This document shows positions 17,399 through 26,053 of a stretch of DNA of 64,000 bases, one piece after another. Below the pieces are notes generated by a model. That model searched no databases, was not told the DNA's origin, and saw nothing but the letters and a program-made list of their open reading frames with translations. The first letter of the stretch is position 1, and the number at the start of each line of letters is the position of its first letter. Source of the stretch: Alphaproteobacteria bacterium (GTDB taxonomy: Bacteria; Pseudomonadota; Alphaproteobacteria; Sphingomonadales; Kordiimonadaceae); assembly GCA_021774735.1 (NCBI GenBank), contig JAJFIS010000029.1:62001-126000 (forward strand), in the 5' to 3' direction. The translations under genes and the position numbers were made by a program.

Positions 17399-18310
17399 CT
17401 ATTCTGGCGTTTCATTATCTTCACCTGACTTTGAATTGTCCGTAACACCATCGCCTGAATCATCACCAAAGACTTTCTCCTGAGTGTTGCTGCCGCGATC
17501 GATGCGCACACGCTTGCTCGATTCCACCGCTTTACGTTTGGGAATGGTAGGACTGATCTCTTCAGCCCATGTGCGCGTAATAACCGCATCAATGGGCATG
17601 TCGCCGGTCCCTTCTGGGTCATTAGTTGCTAGGCTTCGCAGGGAAAGCTGCATGCTGCCAAGGCGGGACATAAGAGTAATTTTCTCTGCGATCTTAGGCG
17701 TAACTTCCAGCGTTGCTGTTTTGCCCGGTTTGCCGGGTTGCTTTGCTTGATCATTAATGCGCTGACCAACGGCTAAAAGACGTAGGTTTTGGACGACGGT
17801 CTCGGTAACGCTGTGGCTTTTTCCATCCGTAAGCCGAACTACATGGCTTAGCAATAGGTCAACTCTGTCACCGGGGTATGCCAAACCCGAAACGCCTGAC
17901 GTTGGATTTACGGCAATGGTTATGGCGCGCATATCAGGGCGTAGCGCGGCGGCGATAAAACCCTTTTCGCCGGGCCCTATGATATTTTGTTTTAATATGG
18001 GCAAGCCAAATGCCATGGAAGTGCGCACAACTTTGCCAATATAATCGGTCATTTTTATTTTGTCTTTAACCGGATATGTTGGGTCAAGCCCTTCTCTAGG
18101 CCAGTTACGCCATTTCATATCTTCAGCTTTTAAAATAGTTCCAAGAGGAAGCGGTTTGGCGGTCACCAAAACCTGAACGGAAGGTGCTTGTTGGGCTGCG
18201 ACCTGTTGTTGCGGTTGCTGAGCACTGTTCAAAAAACTGCTCGTTAGCCAGTAAATTAGACCAACACCTACAACGGCAAATAATAGAAACAAAACTCCAC
18301 GCGCGTTCAT
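17399..18310 (-). CDS. cpaB: CpaB/RcpC, Flp pilus assembly protein with SAF domain
   Basis: The 303-residue protein has an N-terminal membrane anchor (GVLFLLFAVVGVGLIYWLTS), a Gln-rich linker, an SAF domain (VLVTAKPLPLGTILKAEDMK) and the RcpC/CpaB core (ITIAVNPTSGVSGLAYPGDRVDLLLSH). The C-terminus is acidic and probably disordered. CpaB binds glycan or stabilises the secretin in the periplasm. It has its own 133-bp upstream region containing an imperfect palindrome, so it could start a separate transcript. Confidence 0.93.
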   Translation of the reverse strand: MNARGVLFLLFAVVGVGLIYWLTSSFLNSAQQPQQQVAAQQAPSVQVLVTAKPLPLGTILKAEDMKWRNWPREGLDPTYPVKDKIKMTDYIGKVVRTSMAFGLPILKQNIIGPGEKGFIAAALRPDMRAITIAVNPTSGVSGLAYPGDRVDLLLSHVVRLTDGKSHSVTETVVQNLRLLAVGQRINDQAKQPGKPGKTATLEVTPKIAEKITLMSRLGSMQLSLRSLATNDPEGTGDMPIDAVITRTWAEEISPTIPKRKAVESSKRVRIDRGSNTQEKVFGDDSGDGVTDNSKSGEDNETPE

Positions 18311-18361
18311 AATGCGCCCCTCCTTCTGCGTTGCCTGAATGTTATTCCATTTAACTCACAG

Positions 18362-18387
18362 GATTCACGTGAAATATCGCGTGATTC
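18362..18387. promoter_or_regulatory. Imperfect palindrome upstream of cpaB
   Basis: GATTCACG (18362-18369) and CGTGATTC (18380-18387) form an inverted repeat with one mismatch and a 10-bp spacer, between cpaB and cpaA. It could be an operator for the cpaBCDEF-tadBC transcript. No regulator is identified. Confidence 0.3.
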
Positions 18388-18443
18388 AACCGTCTGTTTC
18401 AGGCTCTGTACCGGGTTACTGCTTTGTAATATAATCCACATTT

Positions 18444-18917
18444 CTATAATGCCCTAATTATGGGTTGACCGCAAACCCAAAGTCCACTAGCTGCGATTGC
18501 AACACCGTAAGGAACCTCTGGATTTGAAAGCTTTTTCACTTTGCTGTGGATTAGGGTGATAAGGGCCACCAGCCCACCGACGAGGGCAATTAAGATAAGA
18601 AATTGAGGGATATGGCCCGCTGGAACCCACAAAGCTGTAACCCCAACTAACTTAACATCACCCCCACCCATGGCACCTACATAAAATAAGATAAGAAACA
18701 GGGCGAAAACACCAAAAGCCCAAAGGGCCGACATCCCAACTTCTGAGATGGTGGTTTTGCCCAAGAGCAACATGGCACCCGTTAAAATGATATAGCTGAA
18801 GGCAAAAGCACCGTTTAAACGGTTGGAAATTCGCCTTGTGCGAATGTCGCTGATTGCCGCTGCCATTAAAAAGCCGATAATGACGATTAGGCTAAAATTT
18901 ATAATAAGGTCACTCAC
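18444..18917 (-). CDS. cpaA: CpaA/TadV, prepilin peptidase (A24 family)
   Basis: The 157-residue membrane protein is a minimal prepilin peptidase without the methyltransferase domain. Two catalytic Asp regions are visible: SDIRTRRISN after the first helix and GGGDVKL (MGGGDVKLVG), the GxGD aspartyl protease motif. It cleaves the Flp pilin leader. The GTG start has an AAAGG ribosome-binding site. The GTG overlaps an out-of-frame ATG. It lies between pilA and cpaB, as in most Tad loci. Confidence 0.94.
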   Translation of the reverse strand: MSDLIINFSLIVIIGFLMAAAISDIRTRRISNRLNGAFAFSYIILTGAMLLLGKTTISEVGMSALWAFGVFALFLILFYVGAMGGGDVKLVGVTALWVPAGHIPQFLILIALVGGLVALITLIHSKVKKLSNPEVPYGVAIAASGLWVCGQPIIRAL

Positions 18918-18931
18918 ATTTGTACCTTTAT

Positions 18932-18945
18932 GTCCTACGTAGGAC
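18932..18945. promoter_or_regulatory. Perfect 14-bp palindrome just upstream of cpaA
   Basis: GTCCTACGTAGGAC is a perfect palindrome centred about 22 bp before the cpaA start codon. A few such palindromes are expected by chance in 64 kb, so the functional call is tentative. Confidence 0.3.
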
Positions 18946-18995
18946 GATTGCCTGTATTGCTCTTAATGAGCGGTTGCCTGATAGTGCGTTTAAAA

Positions 18996-19032
18996 TTTTG
19001 GCCGCCAAACATGTTAGGCTTGGCGGCCAAAA
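18996..19032 (-). terminator. Terminator between pilA and cpaA
   Basis: A 13-bp perfect stem (18996-19008 with 19020-19032, core TTGGCCGCCAA) has an 11-nt loop. A- and T-rich flanks on both sides make it effective in either direction. It lies about 90 bp after the pilA stop codon and would make the abundant pilin message separate from the assembly genes. Confidence 0.85.
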
Positions 19033-19123
19033 AAGCCGATTAAGGCTGCATTGGATAGTATTAAAAACAACACAGTAAAATCTTGTTTGTCACAAGGCAT
19101 ACTATAATGCTCTTAGTTCAGTG

Positions 19124-19297
19124 CTAACCTGCGTTAGCGACTGATGAAGCAATAGTGCTAAACTTGGTCTGTAATTCAGTACCAACATTTGTTAGAACTG
19201 TAATTAGAACCAAAGCAATCAGCGCGGCAATTAGGCCATATTCAATTGCGGTAGCACCTTTTTCACTAGTACGAAATTTAGTAAACATCTTAAGCAT
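19124..19297 (-). CDS. pilA: Flp-type major pilin
   Basis: This 57-residue gene reads MLKMFTKFRTSEKG, then ATAIEYGLIAALIALVLI. Cleavage after Gly14 gives a mature pilin with Ala+1, Glu+5 and Tyr+6, the diagnostic Flp motif. The remaining hydrophobic helix and short Thr/Ser-rich tail are typical. The ATG is preceded by GGAGAG at good spacing. It is the structural subunit assembled by the genes that follow on the same strand. A strong terminator follows it. Short length explains why automated callers may omit it. Confidence 0.95.
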   Translation of the reverse strand: MLKMFTKFRTSEKGATAIEYGLIAALIALVLITVLTNVGTELQTKFSTIASSVANAG

Positions 19298-20130
19298 AGC
19301 ATTCTCTCCAGCTGCGTTTGATTAGATGACGATCATTATTAGACCCTAATCTGAAAGAAAAGTTAACAAGAAAATTAAATTTGAATTGTCTAGGGGTTTG
19401 AAAAATAAAGAAAATTATTCTAAAAATGTCATTAAAATTTTAATTAAAACTTCTGGATAGCCTCTCTAAGCGATTCTAATTGCAGGACAATTCAAAGGAT
19501 AAATATTAACCATAATGCATGAGATATAAGTATATAGGCGGTTTTGGGCTGAAATATTTATTTTGAAAAAAATTAACCAAGAGTCATTTTTTTGAGAAAT
19601 ATTAGGTTTTTATTTGATTTTTTTGATAAAAATGACTGCTTCGAAACGTTAAATTTTTCAAAAAATGCGTATAAATGTCATCAAAATTACTGCAAAAAAA
19701 ATTTTTAAAATGCTATTTTTGTGCCTTTTTAATCGGTTGCATGGGGTTTTTATCACAATTTTTATTGTAATCGTTCATAATTTGGACGGTAAATGACTGG
19801 TTTATTAAAGCCTATTTTAAATGATTCGAAGCATTCCCCTCTTTCATGGTCAGCAGAGCTAATAATTAGGTCTTCATTGCGGTCAAGAAATTTGTTGAAA
19901 GCACCCAATATACTTTCTGGAGGGGGCAACTTTATTCATCAGATTAAAGGGACTGATCCAACCTATATTGGCTTAATTTAGGTTTTTGTGAAAAATATGG
20001 TATAAACATGCAAGAAAAGAATAAGGAGTGTGCGGGAATATAGCTAAAATTATTCGTAATCATTAACCGCACTTCAATGTTTTTACTTGATCTTTTAAAT
20101 TAAGAGGATTTTCTTAATAGGCATAGGGTT
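19298..20130. promoter_or_regulatory. AT-rich 830-bp divergent control region between pilA and the TadG-like gene
   Basis: No gene is supported here. The stretch is strongly AT-rich compared with its flanks. It must hold the promoters of pilA (leftward) and of the TadG/TadE genes (rightward). I see a small hairpin (ACAAT-4-ATTGT around 19755-19768) and two similar AAATGTCAT(C/T)AAAATT words near 19425 and 19674 on the same strand. TTAA half-sites occur, but none with the exact 7-bp spacing of CtrA boxes in the stretches I checked. Confidence 0.5.
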
Positions 20131-21456
20131 ATGGAAAATACAAATAAATACATAAGTGGGTGGGCTAAACTTACACATCTTTTGCGGACCAATAATATTT
20201 GGCGTGATGACCGTGCGGGTATGATGACAATGACGGCAGTTATGTTGCCGGTTCTCATCGGTTTTGTTGGCTTAAGTATTGACGCCAGCAATTGGTACAT
20301 GGAACGCCGTCAAGTGCAAAATATTGCCGATGCAGGCGCTGTTTTTGGTGGGCATGAAATTCTCGCTGATGTTAACCAAGAAGAACTTATCATTCTAGTG
20401 AACACATTTGCCGAGGAAAATGGTTATACTGCTGTATCGGATAGCTCCGTTGTGGCTTGGCCACCGGCTAGTGGTGCCTATACAACAGATGACCTTTTTG
20501 TTGAGGTCATCATCAGCCGAAACGTACCTCTTTATTTCGCCTCTATCTTAACTGATATTGATGTAACGGTGAATGCGCGTGCCGTCGCAGGCGGTATTGA
20601 AGTGGCTGGGGATGGCTGTATCTTAGCCCTAGATAATTCCTCAGACCGAGCACTTTGGGTTACCGGTACCGCAGATATTTCAGCAGGCTGTGGCCTAATT
20701 TCCAATTCATCTTCATCTTCTGCTATTTCGATTGAGGGTAAAGCAGATGTTACGGCCAGCTCGGCTAGTGCATTCGGCGAGGTTTATGTTAAGGGTGCGG
20801 CTACCCTAACAACAGCCACCCCGCCGCAGAATTTTGCTGATAAAATGCCAGATCCTTTTGATGATCTGACGATACCGGGGGGAACTTGCAACCAAACTTT
20901 TAATTCAGGCGACGTGGCTCTTGTGCCGGGCCGATATTGCGGTGACATGCATTTCAGTGGTGATGTTGTTTTGGAGCCGGGTACCTACATAATTGACGGC
21001 GGTGATATTTCTATTGGCGGCAGCTCGACATTAAATGTAGCCTCGACCGGCGGCATTATTGCCCCACCTGGCGGCGTGACCTTTATTTTGACAGGGGACA
21101 CATCAGCCGACGTTGGCTCGGTTCATTTGAATTCAAATGCCGTAATTGATTTGAAAGCACCAACAGAGGGTGTTTACCGTGGGATTTTATTTTATCAGGA
21201 CCCGGAAGCCATAACGTCTATTTCGAACAAGAATATATTTAACGGCGCGGCTACTTTGAAATTGGATGGTGCTGTGTATTTCCCGAGCCAAACGGTTGAA
21301 GTGCTGGGAACCGCAGATGTTGCCAATAGTTGTCTTCAGATTGTTGCTAATAAAGTACATTTTGCCGGTACGGGTTTTCTAAATAATGATGAGACACGTT
21401 GCGGAGAGCTTGGCCTTGCTGGTTTCCCCATTAAACGGGTTCAATTGGTGGAGTGA
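20131..21456 (+). CDS. TadG-like Flp pilus-assembly protein with beta-rich surface domain
   Basis: The 441-residue protein has a TadG N-terminal segment: RAGMMTMTAVMLPVLIGFVG followed by LSIDASNWYMERRQVQNIAD, a single membrane helix plus the conserved Asp/Tyr region. After about residue 160 the sequence changes to many short beta strands with Gly/Asn/Ser turns (ISIGGSSTLNVASTGGII, VHLNSNAVIDLKAP), resembling a beta-helix or polymer-forming fold. Four or more Cys residues may form disulfides. TadG proteins are minor pilus components exposed outside the inner membrane. It leads a three-gene operon with two TadE-like genes. Confidence 0.85.
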   Translation: MENTNKYISGWAKLTHLLRTNNIWRDDRAGMMTMTAVMLPVLIGFVGLSIDASNWYMERRQVQNIADAGAVFGGHEILADVNQEELIILVNTFAEENGYTAVSDSSVVAWPPASGAYTTDDLFVEVIISRNVPLYFASILTDIDVTVNARAVAGGIEVAGDGCILALDNSSDRALWVTGTADISAGCGLISNSSSSSAISIEGKADVTASSASAFGEVYVKGAATLTTATPPQNFADKMPDPFDDLTIPGGTCNQTFNSGDVALVPGRYCGDMHFSGDVVLEPGTYIIDGGDISIGGSSTLNVASTGGIIAPPGGVTFILTGDTSADVGSVHLNSNAVIDLKAPTEGVYRGILFYQDPEAITSISNKNIFNGAATLKLDGAVYFPSQTVEVLGTADVANSCLQIVANKVHFAGTGFLNNDETRCGELGLAGFPIKRVQLVE

Positions 21457-21457
21457 T

Positions 21458-21970
21458 ATGATGAAAAAGACTTTGTTCCCCAAATTTTGCAGTAATGAGC
21501 GTGGCAGTATTTCGGTTGAAGCCGGATTTATTATCACCATGCTTTTTGTACTGTCCATTGGCGTTGTTGATTTTAGCTTGGCGCTAACCCATAATATGCA
21601 GATGAAAAATGCTATTCGCTCGGGCCTGCAATATGCCATAGTGCGTAAGCCATCTTCCATTCGTGATGCCGATGGTACGCCTATATCGGTGGACTTAAGT
21701 GATATTATTACGGCTGTTGTTACCACAGCCCCATCTGAAGAGATAGGTAGAACACGGTCACTTTCAGCCGAACTTTTTTGCCGCTGTGATGATGGCACTG
21801 AACTCGCCTGCTTGGAGTTCCAGGGGGTTGAGATTGATTGTTTAGATGGCAGTGAATCACGTTCTTTCGTGCGGATTAATTTTCATGAAAGTTATGAATT
21901 ATTGTTCAATTATCCCGGTTTCCCTGACCGAATTAAACTAGGTGACACACAGGAAATTAGGCTAAATTGA
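21458..21970 (+). CDS. TadE-like minor pilin (first of two)
   Basis: From ATG 21458, one base after the preceding stop codon and behind GGTGGAG, the protein is 170 residues. It begins with a short basic stretch, then the prepilin-like region RGSISVEAGFIITMLFVLSI in which Glu sits five residues after the Gly, as in TadE pseudopilins. The remainder is a periplasmic domain with a Cys cluster (CRCDDGTELAC, and Cys in EIDCLDG). An upstream in-frame start at 21386 would lie inside the preceding gene. TadE is processed by CpaA and is required for pilus assembly. Confidence 0.85.
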   Translation: MMKKTLFPKFCSNERGSISVEAGFIITMLFVLSIGVVDFSLALTHNMQMKNAIRSGLQYAIVRKPSSIRDADGTPISVDLSDIITAVVTTAPSEEIGRTRSLSAELFCRCDDGTELACLEFQGVEIDCLDGSESRSFVRINFHESYELLFNYPGFPDRIKLGDTQEIRLN

Positions 21971-22464
21971 TGAAACAGATGGAAGTAAATATTTGGTCTC
22001 GGCTTCTTGTTAAAGTGAGGCTTGCCCGTTTCACTAAGGATGAAGACGGTGCAATGGCGGTTGAATTTGCGCTGGTTCTTCCCATTTATTTGATGGTTAT
22101 CACGATGATCATTGAGTTTTCACTGCTGACCTATGCCCAAGCTGTTGTCTTTTATTCAGCTGAGCAAGCCACCCGTTTTGCAGTGGTGAACTTTAATGCA
22201 ACGGTTGAGGATATCCAACTTGAGGCCCGGGCTAACCTCCTTGGCGTTGACACATCTAATCTGACCGCGATTGTGGTGACGGCCCCAACTGATGTTTCTG
22301 ATAATACCAAGCTTGTCTCAGTGACTGTTCAATATAAATATACACCCATATTACCGATATCTAAATTATTTAACCTTGATAATGATGGCACAATTAATTT
22401 AGCGGGAAACTCTTCTGGCTTTATCACCGATGAGGTAGAAGCCGCTTTTGCTGAAGAAGGTTAA
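21970..22464 (+). CDS. TadE-like minor pilin (second of two)
   Basis: The 164-residue protein shows EDGAMAVEFALVLPIYLMVI near the N-terminus, the TadE/TadF helix with Glu at the +5-like position. A variable periplasmic domain follows. The ATG overlaps the previous TGA by one base (TGATG), so the genes are translationally coupled. It lacks the Cys cluster of its upstream paralogue. Together with that protein it probably forms the TadE/TadF pair. Confidence 0.85.
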   Translation: MKQMEVNIWSRLLVKVRLARFTKDEDGAMAVEFALVLPIYLMVITMIIEFSLLTYAQAVVFYSAEQATRFAVVNFNATVEDIQLEARANLLGVDTSNLTAIVVTAPTDVSDNTKLVSVTVQYKYTPILPISKLFNLDNDGTINLAGNSSGFITDEVEAAFAEEG

Positions 22465-22565
22465 TACCAGCTTTTTTACCGCCCTCCTGTAAAATAACGA
22501 TAAAGATTGCTGCATAGATTTATCATGCTAATCTTGGTCATTATTAATTTAACGGATTATAATTT

Positions 22566-23546
22566 ATGGATAGCCTCACCCCTGAGATGGTTGATGAACG
22601 ATTAGAGATTGTCGAAAAGGGGAAATTTGACTTTTTCTCGCCTACTGTCGATGTAAAAATCCGTTATGCCATTTGGCAAAGTGAGCGAACGGAGCCACGT
22701 GGAACGATGATTGTTGTGCCGGGGCGCGCTGAATTTATTGAAAAATTTTACGATACCATTTCTGCTTATTTAAAACGTGGATTTTCCGTCGTTGCGATGG
22801 ACTGGCGGGGGCAAGGCTTATCAACACGCTTTGTTGAGGACCGGCAGAAGGATTATGTGCCAGATTTTAGTATCTTAACCACTGACCTTCACCAGCTGAT
22901 TACAAAAGTTCTGCCCGGTAAAATACCAAGCCCAATATATATTACCGCTAACAGCATGGGCGGCGCGCCAACAATGAAATTTTTGCATGACTATCCGGGT
23001 CTCATAAAAGCGGCTGTATTTTGGGTGCCGATGTTGGGGGTGAATTATAAACCAATTCCGCGCTTTATCGGTGAATTTGTCCCTGCTTGGCTGTGTAAAA
23101 TGGGTTTAGAAACCAAACTGGGCCTTGGTGAAAAGCCATACAAGCGTGGCATGTGGGGTTGGCGCAAAACGCTAACCCATGACATGCAAAGATTTGAAGA
23201 CCATGATTTTTTTACCCAACGGGAACCGGGACTTGAAATAGGTGGTGTAACCAATGGATGGGTGGCAGCGGCACAGCGTATATTTAAATTTTTACACGGT
23301 GCTGGAGTGCCGGAATCGATTGAAACACCGATTTTAATGGTTCAAGCGGAAAAAGACACACTTGTCGATAATGATGCCCATATCAGTTATGCCAAACGCT
23401 TGCCAAACGTTGGCTTGGTGCGCATTGAGGGTGCGTATCATGAACTGCATAAAGAAAGTGATATTTACCGCGACCAACTTTGGCATGCGGTGGACCATTT
23501 CTTGGATGGTTTAGACGGCGGCGATAAAGTGGCTGCTGACGGTTAA
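22566..23546 (+). CDS. Alpha/beta hydrolase, lysophospholipase (PldB)-like
   Basis: The 326-residue cytoplasmic protein has the order of monoacylglycerol lipase/lysophospholipase-like hydrolases: MIVVPGRAEFIEKFYDTI, AMDWRGQGLSTRF, then nucleophile Ser in TANSMGGAP, the acid in MVQAEKDTLVDN and His in EGAYHELHKES. The nucleophile elbow reads ANSMG rather than GxSxG. It probably cleaves an ester bond in a lipid-derived substrate. It sits 100 bp after the tad genes and convergent with hisN. Confidence 0.85.
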   Translation: MDSLTPEMVDERLEIVEKGKFDFFSPTVDVKIRYAIWQSERTEPRGTMIVVPGRAEFIEKFYDTISAYLKRGFSVVAMDWRGQGLSTRFVEDRQKDYVPDFSILTTDLHQLITKVLPGKIPSPIYITANSMGGAPTMKFLHDYPGLIKAAVFWVPMLGVNYKPIPRFIGEFVPAWLCKMGLETKLGLGEKPYKRGMWGWRKTLTHDMQRFEDHDFFTQREPGLEIGGVTNGWVAAAQRIFKFLHGAGVPESIETPILMVQAEKDTLVDNDAHISYAKRLPNVGLVRIEGAYHELHKESDIYRDQLWHAVDHFLDGLDGGDKVAADG

Positions 23547-24335
23547 CTAAAAGGCTAAGGTCTTTTGAACTGGCTTGATCATTGCTGGGTCGCCAACCGC
23601 AATAAAGCATCCGTCATCCCCGATATTACTGCTGCGCCAACCAGCAACAGCACCGCCCGCCCCTTGGACAATGGGAATGAGCGCCATATAATCCATAACT
23701 TTCAATTGCGCTTCAGCGATAACATCAATGAAGCCCTGGGCCAATACCCCGTAAGCATAACAGTCATAGCCATAGCGGGTTAGCCGTGCTTTCGCTTCAA
23801 GTCTGGCAAAGGCTGATCTCTCTGTCTCGCTAAACCAGTTTGTGCCTGTGGTAGACAGCGTTGCCACGCTAAGGGATGGGCATTTCCGGCTTTTAATAGA
23901 TTTGCCGTTCATTTCAGCCCCGCTGACCCAGCCCGCATAGCGTTCTTTCAAAAAGGGTTGGTCGATGATGCCTAAAACTGGGGTGCCGTCCTTTAAAAGC
24001 GCAATCAAGGTTCCCCAAGTTGGCAGACCAGAAATATATGCGCGTGTACCATCGATGGGGTCCAATACCCATTCATAGGCGCTGCTTTCTTCAATACGGC
24101 CAAATTCTTCGCCCAATATGCTATGGTCAGGATATTGCTGCGCAATCATGTGTCGCATGGCCTCTTCAGCCGCCATATCCGCTTTTGTTACTGGGTCAAA
24201 CTCGCTGGTGCCCTTATCGGTAACATCAATTGGCGTTCTGAAAAGAGGCAGGGTTAAAGCCGCCGCAGCATCGGCTAAGCGATTGGCGAAAGCTAGAAAT
24301 TCTGACCTTTCAGGCTCTGAAAGCTGTTGGTGCAT
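23547..24335 (-). CDS. hisN: Histidinol-phosphatase of the inositol-monophosphatase family
   Basis: The 262-residue protein has the IMPase metal motifs: DPVTKADMAAEE, ILGEEFG, the signature WVLDPIDGTRAYISG, and the late VMDYMALIPIVQGAGG. The Tyr-Ile-Ser-Gly after DGTR and the GLPTWGTLIAL segment match HisN-type enzymes better than SuhB. It hydrolyses histidinol phosphate in histidine synthesis. The gene abuts the preceding hydrolase gene tail to tail. Confidence 0.88.
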   Translation of the reverse strand: MHQQLSEPERSEFLAFANRLADAAAALTLPLFRTPIDVTDKGTSEFDPVTKADMAAEEAMRHMIAQQYPDHSILGEEFGRIEESSAYEWVLDPIDGTRAYISGLPTWGTLIALLKDGTPVLGIIDQPFLKERYAGWVSGAEMNGKSIKSRKCPSLSVATLSTTGTNWFSETERSAFARLEAKARLTRYGYDCYAYGVLAQGFIDVIAEAQLKVMDYMALIPIVQGAGGAVAGWRSSNIGDDGCFIAVGDPAMIKPVQKTLAF

Positions 24336-24466
24336 ATTTTTCCTCTTTTGACAGTTGCCTTGCAGCGGCTTTTAGCCCATATCCTGCTGGGAACTTTGAA
24401 TTATAGCGCACTATAAGAATATGCAATAACTTTTGTCATTTGAAATTCAAACAGGAACGTTCCTCC

Positions 24467-25621
24467 ATGGCTATGGCTGGCAAAGAAATTAATCACTATG
24501 ATTATTTGATCATCGGGGGAGGGATTGCAGGTGCGTCTTTGGGCTATTATCTTGCGCAGAAAGGCTCCGCTGCAATTTTGGAGATGGAAGCCCAACCTGG
24601 TTACCATACCACGGGGCGTTCAGCCGCTTTTTACGCTGAAACATATGGCGGCCCGCTATTTCGGCCACTGACAACCGCCAGCAAGGCCTTTTTGCATAAT
24701 CCGCCCGCCGGTTTTTCTGATGTGCCGCTTATAACCCCACGCGGAGTGCTCTATATTCACGGGGCCGATGGGCAACAAAAAGCTGAAGCGCAAATCGCTG
24801 AAATGCAAGCAGATTTGGCGCAGGTTCACTACTTAGACCAAAAAGAGACCCGTGACCGCCAACCCCTGTTGCAGCCGTCCTTTGTTGCGGGAGCAATTGA
24901 AGACCCCGAATGTGGTGATTTGGATGTGGCTGCCCTGCACCAAGGCTATCTGCGAGGTTTTGCCAAGGCTGGCGGCAAAGTGATCACCGATGCTGAATTG
25001 TTCAAGGCCGAACATAAAGGCGGCATTTGGTCGGTACAAACCCGGGCGGGGGCTTGCTTGCAGACTAGGGTTTTGGTGAATGCGGCGGGTGCTTGGGCTG
25101 ACGTTATCGCTGAATGCGCGGGTCTTATTCCCATTGGCATGCAGCCAAGACGGCGCACCTTGGTTAAAGTTACAGTCCAAGGTTTGAGAGCGGCGAAAGC
25201 TATTGTGCCATTGACCGTCGATATTGATGAGCGGTTTTATTTTAAACCCGAAGGGGATGGTTACTTGCTTTCGCCTGCTGATGAAAGTCCGTCAGCCCCT
25301 TGTGATGCTCAGCCGGAAGATGAAGATGTTGCCCGTGCCATAGACTGGTTCGAGCAAGCAACGGGTATGAAGGTCGCAAAAGTTGAAAGCAAATGGGCAG
25401 GACTGCGCACCTTCTCGGCTGACCGTGATCCCGTGATTGGTTATGATTCCCGAGAAGCAAACTTTTTCTGGTCTGCGGGTCAAGGCGGATACGGCATTCA
25501 ATCAGCTGATGGTTGGGCACGCTTCGCGGCGGCATTGATAACGGGAGCCGAGCTAGACAGCGATTTACAAGAGTTGGGCGTGAAGTCGGAAAACTACACT
25601 CCCAATCGATTTTTTAGCTGA
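24467..25621 (+). CDS. dauA: FAD-dependent D-amino-acid dehydrogenase, DauA (D-arginine dehydrogenase)-like
   Basis: The 384-residue protein starts with the Rossmann motif YLIIGGGIAGASLGYYLA. It continues with QPGYHTTGRSAAFYAETYGG and ASKAFLHNPPAGF, which closely resemble the Pseudomonas D-arginine dehydrogenase as I remember it, including the active-site His and Tyr of that segment. The late ERFYFKP, WAGLRTFSADRDPVIGY and GQGGYGIQ motifs also match. DauA oxidises D-arginine and D-lysine to 2-oxo acids. I start at ATG 24467 behind AGGAACG. A TTG at 24440 is less likely. Fine substrate specificity is uncertain. Confidence 0.8.
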   Translation: MAMAGKEINHYDYLIIGGGIAGASLGYYLAQKGSAAILEMEAQPGYHTTGRSAAFYAETYGGPLFRPLTTASKAFLHNPPAGFSDVPLITPRGVLYIHGADGQQKAEAQIAEMQADLAQVHYLDQKETRDRQPLLQPSFVAGAIEDPECGDLDVAALHQGYLRGFAKAGGKVITDAELFKAEHKGGIWSVQTRAGACLQTRVLVNAAGAWADVIAECAGLIPIGMQPRRRTLVKVTVQGLRAAKAIVPLTVDIDERFYFKPEGDGYLLSPADESPSAPCDAQPEDEDVARAIDWFEQATGMKVAKVESKWAGLRTFSADRDPVIGYDSREANFFWSAGQGGYGIQSADGWARFAAALITGAELDSDLQELGVKSENYTPNRFFS

Positions 25622-25633
25622 TAATCTTCAATT

Positions 25634-25822
25634 TTAACGCCGATAACCGTGGCGAAAAAGGGTTTCATTGCGGTATTGACTGAGCGCATAAACGGCCCAG
25701 ATGACCGCAATAGGCCAACCAATTATTGTTGCCCATAGCAACAAGCAGGCTAGACCTTGAAAAGGTCGGTTAATGGTAAAAAAAACGAAAGGCGGGAATA
25801 TAATCGCCATAAGAAGTCGCAT
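25634..25822 (-). CDS. Small YqaE/Pmp3-like membrane protein
   Basis: The 62-residue protein starts at ATG 25822 behind GGAGGAAACC. It has two hydrophobic helices (LLMAIIFPPFVFFT and GLACLLLWATIIGWPIAVIWAVYA) with the FPP turn and GWP-x(2)-VIWAVYALSQ ending seen in the Pmp3/YqaE family. Members modulate membrane potential or stress responses in ways not well understood. It lies 12 bp after the end of the convergent dauA-like gene. Confidence 0.7.
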   Translation of the reverse strand: MRLLMAIIFPPFVFFTINRPFQGLACLLLWATIIGWPIAVIWAVYALSQYRNETLFRHGYRR

Positions 25823-26053
25823 GGTTTCCTCCATATGCTGTCGGTGGTATGGGCGGTTTTTTTAGTGCCCTTATATTCTTCATATGGGGTGAGTATATTT
25901 TTCTTCAAGGTGGCTCTGTATAAAATATTGATAAGTAAGTATGCTTAAACCCTGAAATTAACCATATCTTCAATCAATCAGGCGACTGTAAAAGTGAAGT
26001 TAAAATTATATCATTATTGGTATGGCTAAAAACACTGACGAAGGAGCCAAAGC

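Noticed and set aside
19321..19460. TTAA pairs that resemble CtrA boxes upstream of pilA
   Set aside because: The closest pairs (near 19363 and 19432) have 8-bp spacers, not the 7 bp of the consensus, in a region where TTAA is frequent by composition.
19793..19981. 62-codon frame in the AT-rich region before the TadG-like gene
   Set aside because: It has no ribosome-binding site, no recognisable motif and low-complexity AT-driven composition; I treat it as chance.
25757..25948. 63-codon frame opposite the Pmp3-like gene
   Set aside because: It overlaps the better-supported minus-strand gene with a perfect ribosome-binding site.
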